Shown: positions 35,697 to 44,690 of the stretch, in pieces
How positions within the stretch are numbered: the first letter of the stretch is position 1
Layout of the letters: each line of letters opens with the position of its first letter
From: UBA8401 sp041665525
GTDB lineage: Bacteria; Bacteroidota; Ignavibacteria; UBA10030; UBA8401
Direction: 5' to 3'
Assembly (NCBI GenBank): GCA_041665525.1
Contig: JBAYIS010000007.1
Span: 62,001 to 126,000 of the forward strand
DNA: 64,000 nucleotides
Notes under the pieces: generated by a model
The model's database searches: none
Told to the model about the DNA's origin: nothing
Seen by the model: the letters and a program-made list of their open reading frames with translations, nothing else
Program-made: the position numbers and the translations under genes

Positions 35697-37844
35697 ATGT
35701 CTGAAGAAAAAAAGAACGAAGCACCGAAACAAAGCGACAAGCAGAACGAAAAACGGCAATTTTTGCCGAAGATAAAACGCCCGAAAACACCGAATCGTAA
35801 TGACGATGAGTTCAACTGGGGAAAGGCGTTCCGTGTCGTTCTGAGCTGGTCCGCCATCATTATGGCGGTTTTTTTGGTGATGACCATTTTCAAGGGAGCG
35901 GAAGCGACTGAATATGAATTGTCTTTCACCCAATATCAGGAGCTGTTGAATAATAATCAGATCGCCAAAGCGGTAGTGAAGAAATCGAATCTGAACGACT
36001 TCGATTTTCACGGCGTATTGCGTGAACCGCAGGAGATTACACTTGCCAACGGCAAACGAGTGAAAGCGGAGAAATTCACACTGACACTCCCCTACACCAA
36101 CATTGATGATGCTGTTATCGCACAATGGTCTTCCCATAAAGTCGCCTTCACCATCTCGAAAGAAGATGGAATGTGGACGAACATGCTTATCACTGCACTG
36201 CCGTGGATCATCATTATCGGTGTCTGGATCTTCATCTTCCGCAGGATGCAGGGAGGCGGAACGAAAGGGATCTTCTCCTTTGGCAAAAGCCGGGCGAAGA
36301 TGCTGAACGAAGGTCAGATCAGAATCACGTTTGCGGATGTCGCCGGTTGCGACGAAGCGAAAACGGAATTACAGGAAGTGATTGAATTCCTCCGCGATCC
36401 GGCAAAATTTCAGCGATTAGGCGGTAAGATTCCGCGCGGCGTTCTACTCCTGGGCCCTCCGGGTACCGGTAAAACTCTGCTGGCTCGCGCTGTCGCTGGC
36501 GAAGCGGGAGTCCCCTTCTTCTCCATTAGCGGTGCGGACTTTGTGGAAATGTTCGTCGGCGTCGGTGCAAGCCGTGTCCGCGACCTGTTCGATCAGGGAA
36601 AGAAAAGCGCTCCGTGTATTATCTTCATCGATGAGATTGACGCAGTCGGCCGCCATCGCGGCGCCGGACTCGGCGGCGGTCACGATGAACGCGAACAAAC
36701 ATTGAACCAGCTTCTCGTAGAAATGGACGGTTTCGAACAGAACAATGGCGTTATCCTGATCGCTGCAACAAACCGTCCCGATGTGCTCGATCCCGCATTG
36801 ATGCGTCCGGGCCGCTTCGACCGTCAGGTAGTAGTGGACCGTCCCGATGTTCGTGGTCGTGAAGGCATTCTGAAAGTACATACAAAAAATATTCCGTTGG
36901 CATTGGATATTAAATTAGAGACACTGGCGAAAGGCACGCCCGGACTTTCAGGCGCCGATCTAGCCAATCTCGTAAACGAGGCGGCGCTCCTTGCTGCACG
37001 CAAGAATCAAAAAGAAGTGACCATGCGGGATTTCGAAGAGGCGAAGGATAAAGTGATGATGGGAACGGAACGGAAGTCCATGCTCATTTCTGACAAAGAA
37101 AAGAAGATCACGGCATATCATGAGGCAGGACACGTGCTTGTGGCAAAATACATTCCCGAGTCCGATCCGGTGCACAAAGTAACCATCATCCCCCGCGGAC
37201 GCGCACTTGGTGTAACCACTTCGCTGCCGATGGATGAGAAACATACATATTCAAAAAAATATCTTGAAGCGCTCCTCGCCATGCTCTTCGGCGGACGGAC
37301 GGCGGAACGGCTCGTCTTTAATGAATTCACCACCGGCGCAGGCAATGACATCGAACGGGCAAGCAATCTGGCCCGTAAAATGGTCTGTGAATGGGGAATG
37401 AGCGAAAAGATGGGTCCGCTCACGTACGGAGCAAAAGAGGAAGAACTGTTTCTTGGCCGAGAAATTACCAAACACCGTGATTATAGTGAAGAGACTGGAA
37501 AAATGATTGACGAGGAAGTGAAGAAGATCATTTCCACCGCTGAAAAGCGAGCAATCGAAATCCTCTCTTCGAACATTGACAAGCTGCATGCACTCTCCAA
37601 CGTGCTGCTGGAACGGGAAATTCTGGATAGTGAAGAGATTGACAAAGTGTTGCGCGGCGAACAATTGCCCGCACTGGTGAAGAACGGCAACGGCAACGCT
37701 CCAGCAGTCGTTATCCCGGCGCCGGTCCTGGAAAAAGCGGTCGTTGCTGCCACACAGCAAGATGTGAACGGAAAGAGCGAACAGAAAACTAAATCGCGGC
37801 CGCGTGCCCAAGTCGTAATGTATGATCAACGCTGCGAATATTGA
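35697..37844 (+). CDS. ftsH: ATP-dependent zinc metalloprotease FtsH
   Basis: 715 aa, membrane-bound AAA+ protease for membrane-protein quality control. Two N-terminal membrane helices (about 43-63 and 161-181) flank a periplasmic domain. The AAA module (about 205-410) has GPPGTGKT, IIFIDEIDAVGRHRG and the second region of homology ATNRPDVLDPALMRPGRFDR. The zinc site is HEAGH (about 483) with a distal Asp. The charged N-terminal tail (MSEEKKNEAPK...) and the low-complexity C-terminus are variable parts. Its last 23 bp overlap the next gene. Confidence 0.97.
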   Translation: MSEEKKNEAPKQSDKQNEKRQFLPKIKRPKTPNRNDDEFNWGKAFRVVLSWSAIIMAVFLVMTIFKGAEATEYELSFTQYQELLNNNQIAKAVVKKSNLNDFDFHGVLREPQEITLANGKRVKAEKFTLTLPYTNIDDAVIAQWSSHKVAFTISKEDGMWTNMLITALPWIIIIGVWIFIFRRMQGGGTKGIFSFGKSRAKMLNEGQIRITFADVAGCDEAKTELQEVIEFLRDPAKFQRLGGKIPRGVLLLGPPGTGKTLLARAVAGEAGVPFFSISGADFVEMFVGVGASRVRDLFDQGKKSAPCIIFIDEIDAVGRHRGAGLGGGHDEREQTLNQLLVEMDGFEQNNGVILIAATNRPDVLDPALMRPGRFDRQVVVDRPDVRGREGILKVHTKNIPLALDIKLETLAKGTPGLSGADLANLVNEAALLAARKNQKEVTMRDFEEAKDKVMMGTERKSMLISDKEKKITAYHEAGHVLVAKYIPESDPVHKVTIIPRGRALGVTTSLPMDEKHTYSKKYLEALLAMLFGGRTAERLVFNEFTTGAGNDIERASNLARKMVCEWGMSEKMGPLTYGAKEEELFLGREITKHRDYSEETGKMIDEEVKKIISTAEKRAIEILSSNIDKLHALSNVLLEREILDSEEIDKVLRGEQLPALVKNGNGNAPAVVIPAPVLEKAVVAATQQDVNGKSEQKTKSRPRAQVVMYDQRCEY

Positions 37845-38478
37845 TTATAAGGCGGAGATTGCACGGAAAGCGATCCACTTTTGTTCCTTAAGCATCCCGA
37901 TCATCTATTATTTCATCGAACGTGATCTTGCACTGCAACTGCTGGTGCCGATCACGTTCGGTTTTTTATTCGTCGATCTCCTCCGCTATTATCACGAGCC
38001 GACGGCAGAACTGTTTTACAAAGTCTTCCGTTTCATGCTGCGAAAACACGAAACGGACCATTCCAGTAAACGGCTGAACGGTGCAACGAATGTATTGATC
38101 GCTGCAACCATTTGCGTAATCGTTTTTCCGAAGCTGATCGTATTGACGGCATTTCCTATTCTCATCATCTCCGATTCCGTAGCAGCACTGATCGGTCGAC
38201 GCTTTGGCCGGAGACGGTTCCTCCAAAAAAGTTTCGAAGGCAGCATGGCGTTCTTCGTCTTTGCACTGATCGTTATTTATTTTACGCCGAAAGCTGAATA
38301 TGCGGCAGGGGAATATCTAATCGGTGCAGCAGCTGCACTTGTCGGCACTGTAGTAGAAGCGGGATCGTGGAAAATCGATGACAACCTTTCTATTCCGCTC
38401 TCTGTCGGCATCGTGATGTGGGGCTTGTATTTCATTATTTATCCAACGGTCAATCTCTATCAGTTGGCCATTCATTGA
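37822..38478 (+). CDS. Polyprenol/diacylglycerol kinase-like membrane protein (SEC59/DGK1/VTE5 family)
   Basis: 218 aa with six or more membrane helices. Family features: N-terminal ARKAIHFCSLSIPI, then KRLNGATNVLIAA, the acidic ISDSVAALIGRRFGRRRF motif and KSFEGSMAFF. Relatives phosphorylate dolichol, diacylglycerol or phytol using CTP. In bacteria the substrate is unproven; a lipid or isoprenoid alcohol is likely. The ATG lies inside the end of ftsH, and hisG begins 15 bp after its stop. Confidence 0.82.
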   Translation: MINAANIDYKAEIARKAIHFCSLSIPIIYYFIERDLALQLLVPITFGFLFVDLLRYYHEPTAELFYKVFRFMLRKHETDHSSKRLNGATNVLIAATICVIVFPKLIVLTAFPILIISDSVAALIGRRFGRRRFLQKSFEGSMAFFVFALIVIYFTPKAEYAAGEYLIGAAAALVGTVVEAGSWKIDDNLSIPLSVGIVMWGLYFIIYPTVNLYQLAIH

Positions 38479-38492
38479 ATCGAAGAACTATT

Positions 38493-39365
38493 ATGAGCAA
38501 ACTTAAATTCGGCCTCCCGAAAGGAAGCCTTCAGGAATCCACCCTTCAACTCTTGTCGAAAGCAGGATACAATTTCTCTGTCTCTTCCCGATCCTATTTC
38601 CCCTCCGTCGACGACGAGGAACTGGAAGGGATGCTGATCCGGGCGCAGGAAATTCCGCGGTATGTGGAGGACGGTGTCTTCGATTCCGGTTTAACTGGAT
38701 ATGACTGGATCATCGAGAATGGTGTGGATGTCGTTAGTGTGTGCGATCTTGTCTATTCCAAACAATCCATGCGGAAAGTGAAATGGGTGCTTGCGGTCCA
38801 CGAAAACTCTCCGGTGAAATCTGTGAAGGACCTGGAAGGTAAACGGATCGCGACAGAAGTCGTCGGGATTACGAAAGCGTATCTGAAGAAGCATGGCGTG
38901 AACGCTGCGGTGGAATTCTCCTGGGGCGCTACTGAAGTGAAGACGCCTGACCTGGTCGATGCAATTGTGGAAGTGACCGAGACCGGCAGTTCACTCCGTG
39001 CAAACAAACTGCGGATCGTGGATGTCGTCCTCGAATCCAACACCAAGCTGATCGCAAATAAAGAAAGCTGGAACGATCCGTGGAAACGGGAAAAGATAGA
39101 GAATATGGCAATGTTGCTTCAGGGCGCTATCAACGCTGGTTCACGCGTCGGACTGAAGATGAACCTGAAAAAAGCAGATCTGGAAAAGATCCTCTCCCTC
39201 ATTCCTGCGTTGCGAAAACCGACCATTTCGCAGTTGTCGGACTCTGAATGGGTTGCCATTGAAACAATCCTCGAAGAAAAAGTGGTTCGCGCAATCATTC
39301 CGCAATTGAAACGCGCCGGTGCCGAAGGGATCATCGAATATCCGCTCAATAAAGTAATCTACTGA
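38493..39365 (+). CDS. hisG: ATP phosphoribosyltransferase (long form)
   Basis: 290 aa from the ATG at 38493; an upstream in-frame extension overlaps the preceding gene and lacks family residues. First step of histidine synthesis (ATP + PRPP). N-terminal LKFGLPKGSLQESTLQLL, DSGLTGYDWI and VEVTETGSSLRANKLRI, the PRPP-binding region. The C-terminal regulatory ACT-like domain (about 215-290) marks the self-sufficient long form that does not need HisZ. No other his gene is near. A terminator follows. Confidence 0.95.
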   Translation: MSKLKFGLPKGSLQESTLQLLSKAGYNFSVSSRSYFPSVDDEELEGMLIRAQEIPRYVEDGVFDSGLTGYDWIIENGVDVVSVCDLVYSKQSMRKVKWVLAVHENSPVKSVKDLEGKRIATEVVGITKAYLKKHGVNAAVEFSWGATEVKTPDLVDAIVEVTETGSSLRANKLRIVDVVLESNTKLIANKESWNDPWKREKIENMAMLLQGAINAGSRVGLKMNLKKADLEKILSLIPALRKPTISQLSDSEWVAIETILEEKVVRAIIPQLKRAGAEGIIEYPLNKVIY

Positions 39366-39384
39366 TCCAGGTAAAACTCTTCCG

Positions 39385-39421
39385 GTCATCCGATGCCCTT
39401 CCGACATCGGATGACTGTTTT
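39385..39421 (+). terminator. Terminator after hisG
   Basis: An 11-bp perfect stem GTCATCCGATG/CATCGGATGAC with a 9-nt loop, followed by TGTTTT, 19 bp past the hisG stop. Confidence 0.8.
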
Positions 39422-39514
39422 CTGCATCATAAGTTTATCCGCTTCCTTCCTTGAATCTCGCCCCATCTCTTTCTACATTTATTCATTCATTTCGTGTTGT
39501 ACTCATGGGGATGT

Positions 39515-41281
39515 ATGATAAAATTGTTCCTGTTGTATTGTATTACCATTCTTCCGCTCATCTCTCAAGGAAATGATTCGTTATTCCTTCGCGTCGTCAT
39601 CCCGGAAAAGGATACCGTTCATTACGGCCTCTACCGCCATCGCATTGCAGCATCTACCGGACCGGCAATGAGGGCGTTCATCAATTATAAAGAAGTAAAA
39701 GTCTACCCCAGCGGCGCATTCGTCGGATTTCATTTTTTAACGGCAGATACCTCAATGCTGCACATTTCCGTAAAGAATGCGAATGGTGATTCACTGTGGA
39801 AAGATTACGTGTTCCTGAAACCAATTCCGACGGCCTACACTGAAGGAGAGATCTATATTGACAATATATCTTCACCGTCCGAAGATCGTTGGCTCACCAA
39901 CGGCGATGTGCTTGAAGTGCGGATGCGGGGAACACCCGGACAGCAGCCGGAATTTGAAATCGAAGGAATTGAATCGAGTATCCCAATGCGGGAATTAATC
40001 GGAAAGAACGGAAATGGCCCCGGAAATTACATCGGACAATACAAAATCAAACCGATAGATCAATGCGCTGATGCCGCGGTAACGGTCCGCATTAAAAAGA
40101 ATTTTTTCAGCAGCGAAGAGGCTATCGCAAAAGGGAAAGTATCCATCATTCAAGATTCACTTCCACGGACTGCTGAGCTCACCGGCAAACGTCCGTACCT
40201 GAATGCAGGCCTTGGAACGGACCGGCTAGGTGGAGCAAAATTAGGATTTCTTGTCGAGGGCGTGCGGGTGGTCGTAACAGGAAAATCCGGAACTCAGTAT
40301 CGGGTGAAATTGTCGGATGGAATGGAAGGGTGGCTTCCGCAGGAAAATGCATTGCTTCTTCCGGTAAACACTCCTCTCCCGTTCACATTAACCGGCTCCA
40401 TCACCATCAGTGGAAATGACAACGAGGATGTCGTACGTATTGCCATGGGACAAAAAGTCTCCTACACCAGCGAACAGACCACCGAACCAATGTCGATTAT
40501 TGTGAACATCTTCGGTGCCGCATCCAATACAAATTGGATCACGCATCACCTTTCAGCCGCAGGAGTCCAGCAGGTGCAAACGACCCAGGTCGGTGCAGAA
40601 CACATTCAACTAACGATTATGCTGAAACACAAACAGCATTGGGGATACGACATCGGATATGAAGGAACGACACTCCGTATTCGCGTGCGCCGTCCTCCTG
40701 TTATTGCCGACACTTTGAAACCGCTGGCAAAATTGACCATCGGCATCGACGCCGGTCACGGTATCGGAAATGAAGGAGCGAAAGGAGCCACGGGCGCCGT
40801 CGAAAAGGATATCACTCTTTCTATTGCAAAGGAACTGAAGGCACTGTTGCAGTCAAAAGGAATCAAAACGGTGATGACCCGGGAATCGGATTGGAATGTG
40901 GGAAACAATGAGCGGATCGATAAAATGCTTAATGCCGGCGTTCACCTCTTCGTCAGTATCCATGCGAATTCCATCGGCGAAAATGCGGATCCCGAAGCGG
41001 TGAAAGGTACCAGCGCCTATTTCCGCTATCCCGGATTCAAACCGCTGTCGGACATCATATACAGGAATATGCTCTCACTCGGTCTTTCTGAATGGGGAGT
41101 GACGGGAAACTTTAACTTCTCGCTGAGCGGAGCGACACAGTACCCGAATGTTCTGGTGGAAACGGCATTCATGTCGAATCCTGAAGATGAAATGAAACTG
41201 ATCGACGAAAACTTCCGCAAACAGATTGCCCAAAAGATCGTCGACGGATTGGAAGAGTTCGTCAGGACCTACGCACGGTAA
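39515..41281 (+). CDS. N-acetylmuramoyl-L-alanine amidase (Amidase_3) with SH3-like domain
   Basis: 588 aa from the ATG at 39515, which heads the signal peptide (MIKLFLLYCITILPLISQG). A beta-rich N-terminal half is followed by an SH3-like segment (about 220-285; YRVKLSDGMEGWLP) and an AMIN-like stretch. The catalytic Amidase_3 domain (about 400-585) carries the Zn/catalytic residues in GIDAGHG, GAVEKD, SIHANS and LVETAFMSN. It cleaves the stem peptide from muramic acid during cell separation or wall turnover in the periplasm. Confidence 0.9.
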   Translation: MIKLFLLYCITILPLISQGNDSLFLRVVIPEKDTVHYGLYRHRIAASTGPAMRAFINYKEVKVYPSGAFVGFHFLTADTSMLHISVKNANGDSLWKDYVFLKPIPTAYTEGEIYIDNISSPSEDRWLTNGDVLEVRMRGTPGQQPEFEIEGIESSIPMRELIGKNGNGPGNYIGQYKIKPIDQCADAAVTVRIKKNFFSSEEAIAKGKVSIIQDSLPRTAELTGKRPYLNAGLGTDRLGGAKLGFLVEGVRVVVTGKSGTQYRVKLSDGMEGWLPQENALLLPVNTPLPFTLTGSITISGNDNEDVVRIAMGQKVSYTSEQTTEPMSIIVNIFGAASNTNWITHHLSAAGVQQVQTTQVGAEHIQLTIMLKHKQHWGYDIGYEGTTLRIRVRRPPVIADTLKPLAKLTIGIDAGHGIGNEGAKGATGAVEKDITLSIAKELKALLQSKGIKTVMTRESDWNVGNNERIDKMLNAGVHLFVSIHANSIGENADPEAVKGTSAYFRYPGFKPLSDIIYRNMLSLGLSEWGVTGNFNFSLSGATQYPNVLVETAFMSNPEDEMKLIDENFRKQIAQKIVDGLEEFVRTYAR

Positions 41282-41360
41282 AAGCCGTGAACGTGGCTCC
41301 AAGAATAGCGCTTTTGAAAACATCAATGCGCATTAGTATTCACTCTTGCTAAATACTTGT

Positions 41361-42899
41361 ATGACACTACAACTTACCGGCAACTCCCTTACCATCACCG
41401 CTCTGGCAGAAACAGCTGCAGACTTCAAACAGAAGATCTCTCTTGCGCCCACGGCCATGAAAGCAATGCGGCGCTCCCGATTATTGGTGGAACAGTGGCT
41501 TTCTAATAACGAAGTAATCTACGGTGTCACAACCGGATTTGGAGAATTCGCCAATGTGCGTATTCCGTTCGATAAGATCGAACTGCTGCAAAGGAATCTC
41601 ATTTTCAGTCATGCCGCCGGTGCCGGAGATCCGCTGCCGTATGATGTGGTCCGTGCTATGATGATCTTGCGTATTAACGCACTCGCAAAAGGATTTTCCG
41701 GTATCCGTCCAGAAACAGTGGCATTCATCGTAAAATTCTTCAATGCGGGGTTGATCCCGATCGTGCCGTCGAAAGGCTCGGTCGGTTCCAGCGGTGATCT
41801 TGTACAATTAGCACACCTTGTTCTGACAATGATGGGTCATGGAAAGATCTATAACTGCCGGACCGGTAAAATAGAAAATGCGTCGACGTTGTTGACGAAG
41901 AACAAATTAATTCCGCTCCGGCTGACTGCAAAAGAGGGACTTGCTCTGATCAACGGAACTCAGATGATGACGGCCTTTGCTTCTTTAATCACCCATGAGG
42001 CACTGCAATTGATGAAACTCGCGGATATATCCTGTGCGATGAGCGTGGAAGCTTTAAAAGGGACAGATACAGCCTTTGACGAACGTATTCATAAACTTCG
42101 TCCTTATAAAGGACAATTGGCGTCCGCCGCAAACCTGCGAATGCTCTTACAGAAAAGCGAGATCCGCGAGTCGCACCGTCATAACGACGATCGCGTTCAG
42201 GACGCCTATTCCCTTCGCTGCGCACCGCAAGTGCATGGGGCGTCGCGCGATGCGCTGGAATATGTCGCTTCCAAAGTAATGATCGAAATTAATTCCGCAA
42301 ACGATAATCCGCTTATCTTCCCGAATGAGAAACAACACCTTGAAGGGGGAAATTTCCACGGTCAACCGATGGCACTGGCGATGGATTTTGCTGCTATCGC
42401 ACTTTCAGAATTAGCAAATATTTCCGAACGGCGAACGGAACGAATGGTGAACGGTGCGTTGAGCAGACTCCCCCGTTTTCTCACCCAAAACGGCGGTCTG
42501 AATTCTGGATTGATGATTGCACAGTATACAGCCGCATCACTTGTTTCGGAAAACAAAGTTCTTGCGCATCCTGCCAGCGTCGATTCCATTCCGACCTCCG
42601 CGAATCAGGAGGACCATAATTCCATGGGTTCCATCGCAGCGCAAAAATGCCGGCGCATTTTACGAAATGCACAGACTGTCATTGCCATCGAACTGATGAC
42701 CGCCGCTCAGGGCATCGATTTCCACGCACCGCTTAAATGTGGAAAAGGAACAAGAGTCGCACATCGGATCGTCCGCCGCAGCATTGCTCACCTAGACGAA
42801 GACAGAATACTGCACGACGATATCCAGCATGCAATCCGGTTGGTTAGGACAAACTCGGTGCTCACCGGAGTGGAAAAAGCGGTTGGAGTGTTGAAATGA
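41361..42899 (+). CDS. hutH: Histidine ammonia-lyase with Ser-Ser-Gly MIO triad
   Basis: 512 aa from the ATG at 41361 (a TTG 15 bp upstream is possible). Aromatic amino acid lyase family: catalytic Tyr in YGVTTGFGEFA (about 54), LQRNLIFSHAAGAG, GTQMMTAF, and the HAL-type active-site Glu in ASLVSENKVLAHPASVDS with TSANQEDHNSMG. It would deaminate L-His to urocanate. The MIO cofactor triad, almost always Ala-Ser-Gly, reads Ser-Ser-Gly here (GSVGSSGDL, residues 143-145; codons TCC AGC GGT). No hutU, hutI or hutG lies nearby. The SENK motif argues for histidine rather than Phe/Tyr as substrate; an aminomutase or other lyase remains possible. Confidence 0.85.
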   Translation: MTLQLTGNSLTITALAETAADFKQKISLAPTAMKAMRRSRLLVEQWLSNNEVIYGVTTGFGEFANVRIPFDKIELLQRNLIFSHAAGAGDPLPYDVVRAMMILRINALAKGFSGIRPETVAFIVKFFNAGLIPIVPSKGSVGSSGDLVQLAHLVLTMMGHGKIYNCRTGKIENASTLLTKNKLIPLRLTAKEGLALINGTQMMTAFASLITHEALQLMKLADISCAMSVEALKGTDTAFDERIHKLRPYKGQLASAANLRMLLQKSEIRESHRHNDDRVQDAYSLRCAPQVHGASRDALEYVASKVMIEINSANDNPLIFPNEKQHLEGGNFHGQPMALAMDFAAIALSELANISERRTERMVNGALSRLPRFLTQNGGLNSGLMIAQYTAASLVSENKVLAHPASVDSIPTSANQEDHNSMGSIAAQKCRRILRNAQTVIAIELMTAAQGIDFHAPLKCGKGTRVAHRIVRRSIAHLDEDRILHDDIQHAIRLVRTNSVLTGVEKAVGVLK

Positions 42900-43145
42900 A
42901 TAGTTCGTACGTAGCCGTATAGCCTGATTATTGAGCGTGTCATTCCGTTATGTTTTTAAACGGAATCTGACTGTGCGGCGGGAGAAAATAATTAGAGAAC
43001 AATGTCGCTAAGTTGCGGTGAATAATATGATATTTGTCATTGCGAGAAGTGAGGCCAATTGCACCACACTGGTGCAATCTGGTTCTGCGGGGGCACTATT
43101 CCAATACTGATGTCATTCCTGCAACAGTAGGAATCCATGGTTTAT
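42900..43145. repeat. Intergenic stretch with a dispersed-repeat-like segment
   Basis: No gene. Positions 43035-43082 read GTCATTGCGAGAAGTGAGGC and then a TTGCACCA/TGGTGCAA stem. The opening resembles the GTCATTGC...GAGGAGCGAAG text near 5153-5195, so both may be members of one dispersed family. Confidence 0.4.
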
Positions 43146-43268
43146 TTAATCAAACAACGCTGTTTTTCCTTTAATCCTCAGTTTCCGTTTATCAACTCCT
43201 GTTCTCTCTCCGATATCTTCTAAAACAATAAGAATGGTTTGTTTTTCTGCAGATGTTAATAATTTCAT
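43146..43268 (-). CDS. Possible 40-residue small protein
   Basis: An ATG-started minus-strand frame of 40 codons in an otherwise gene-free gap. The product begins MKLLTSAEKQTILIVLEDIG and continues with a basic stretch (DKRKLRIKGK). It has a predicted helix-rich, charged composition and no recognised family. It could be a genuine small protein or the leftover of a larger regulator gene. Confidence 0.3.
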   Translation of the reverse strand: MKLLTSAEKQTILIVLEDIGERTGVDKRKLRIKGKTALFD

Positions 43269-43332
43269 TATGTTTACACCTTATGATGCCGACCGAACGT
43301 TGGCAATTCACTATTGATACAGACACTATCCC

Positions 43333-44637
43333 TTGGGGACAATTGCATTTTCAGAGGCCTCTAATTATTTTCAGTTTATCAGTATAAGAGCGAATAATTT
43401 ATTGAATTTTCTTTCCACACCGCGCAAGCGGACAATTCTTTTTACTCTTTTGTATATGTCCGAAGGAGCGCCGATCGGGTTTATCTGGTGGACATTTCCG
43501 ACAGAACTGAGGTCGTACGGCGTACCGATTGATACGATCACAACACTCACTTCACTTCTTGTCCTACCCTGGGCATTCAAATTCCTCTGGGCGCCGCTTA
43601 TCGATATTTTCCAATCCGAACGATGGAAACTCCGCTCGTGGATCATCGCCAGTCAATTGGTGATGGGCGTCTCTCTTGTTCCCGCTCTCTTCATCGAAAG
43701 TGCGTCACAATTCCCGCTGCTCTTTTCATTTTTCCTTATACACACACTTGCCGCAGCAACTCAGGATGTCTCCATTGATGCTTTGTGCATTGCCGAGGCT
43801 GATCCGGAAGAACGAAGTGTTTTAAACGGCTGGATGCAAACAGGGATGTTGATCGGTCGATCACTCTTTGGAGGATGGGCAATTCTATTTTTACAGTTTG
43901 TTGAGATGAACACGATTCTCGTTGCACTGATCGGCTTGATTTGGGGAACCACGATTATTCTATTCTTTTCGGAACAACAAAGTTCGATCGGTAGAATTAC
44001 GATCAATGATCGTTGGAAAAGGTTTTTGGATGTATTAAAGCATGTCCTTTCGTCACGGACCGCCTAGCTCGGTATGCTCTTCGCCGTTATCGGCGGAACA
44101 GCATACGAAAGTGTCGGCGCAGTCGCCGGACCGTTTTTCGTTGACAATGGGTTTTCGAAAGATCAGATCGGAATTTTCTTTTCAACATTTTCGATTGCTG
44201 CGATGTTTTTTGGCGCTCTGATCGGCGGATATGGCGGAAAATTCTATAGTGTCAAACGTTCCGTCGTTGTTTCTCTTTCGTTCATTATCAGTATGGTATT
44301 TGTTCTGGCAACATATCATGTGTTTCACCACATACCCCGTGATCCGATCTATTTCATGATAATGACAGCGATCTATTTCGGGATTGGTCTGTTCACCGCC
44401 TCGTCCTATGCACTATTCATGAATATCACCGACACACGGCTTGGTGCGACGCAATTCAGTGCATATATGGGAGGAACGAATATTTGCGAATCGTGGAGCG
44501 GTTACATTGCGGGAATAATTATCGCAACGGGAGGATATTCGACCGCGTTTTATTCAATGGGAGTGATTTCGCTTCTCTCTCTTGTTGTGTTATATTTCGT
44601 TACCGAAAAGAACAAACCCGATGCCGCATTGGAATAG
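43333..44637 (+). pseudogene. AmpG/PAT-like MFS transporter interrupted by an in-frame TAG
   Basis: Two open segments (43333-44067 and 44068-44637) lie in the same frame, separated only by a TAG at 44065-44067. Together they make about 434 residues with 12 predicted membrane helices. Segment one has SEGAPIGFIWWTFPTELRSYG and LPWAFKFLWAPLIDIF, typical of AmpG/acetyl-CoA-transporter relatives. Segment two continues with the second six-helix half. The first codon drawn is TTG; the real start is unclear. A single base change (e.g. from TGG, CAG or AAG) or a sequencing error would explain the stop. Split halves or suppression are less likely. Confidence 0.75.
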
Positions 44638-44690
44638 GACTTTAATATCCGTATTTTAAGGAAATTTTTTACCAAAAAAATCATTCTGCC

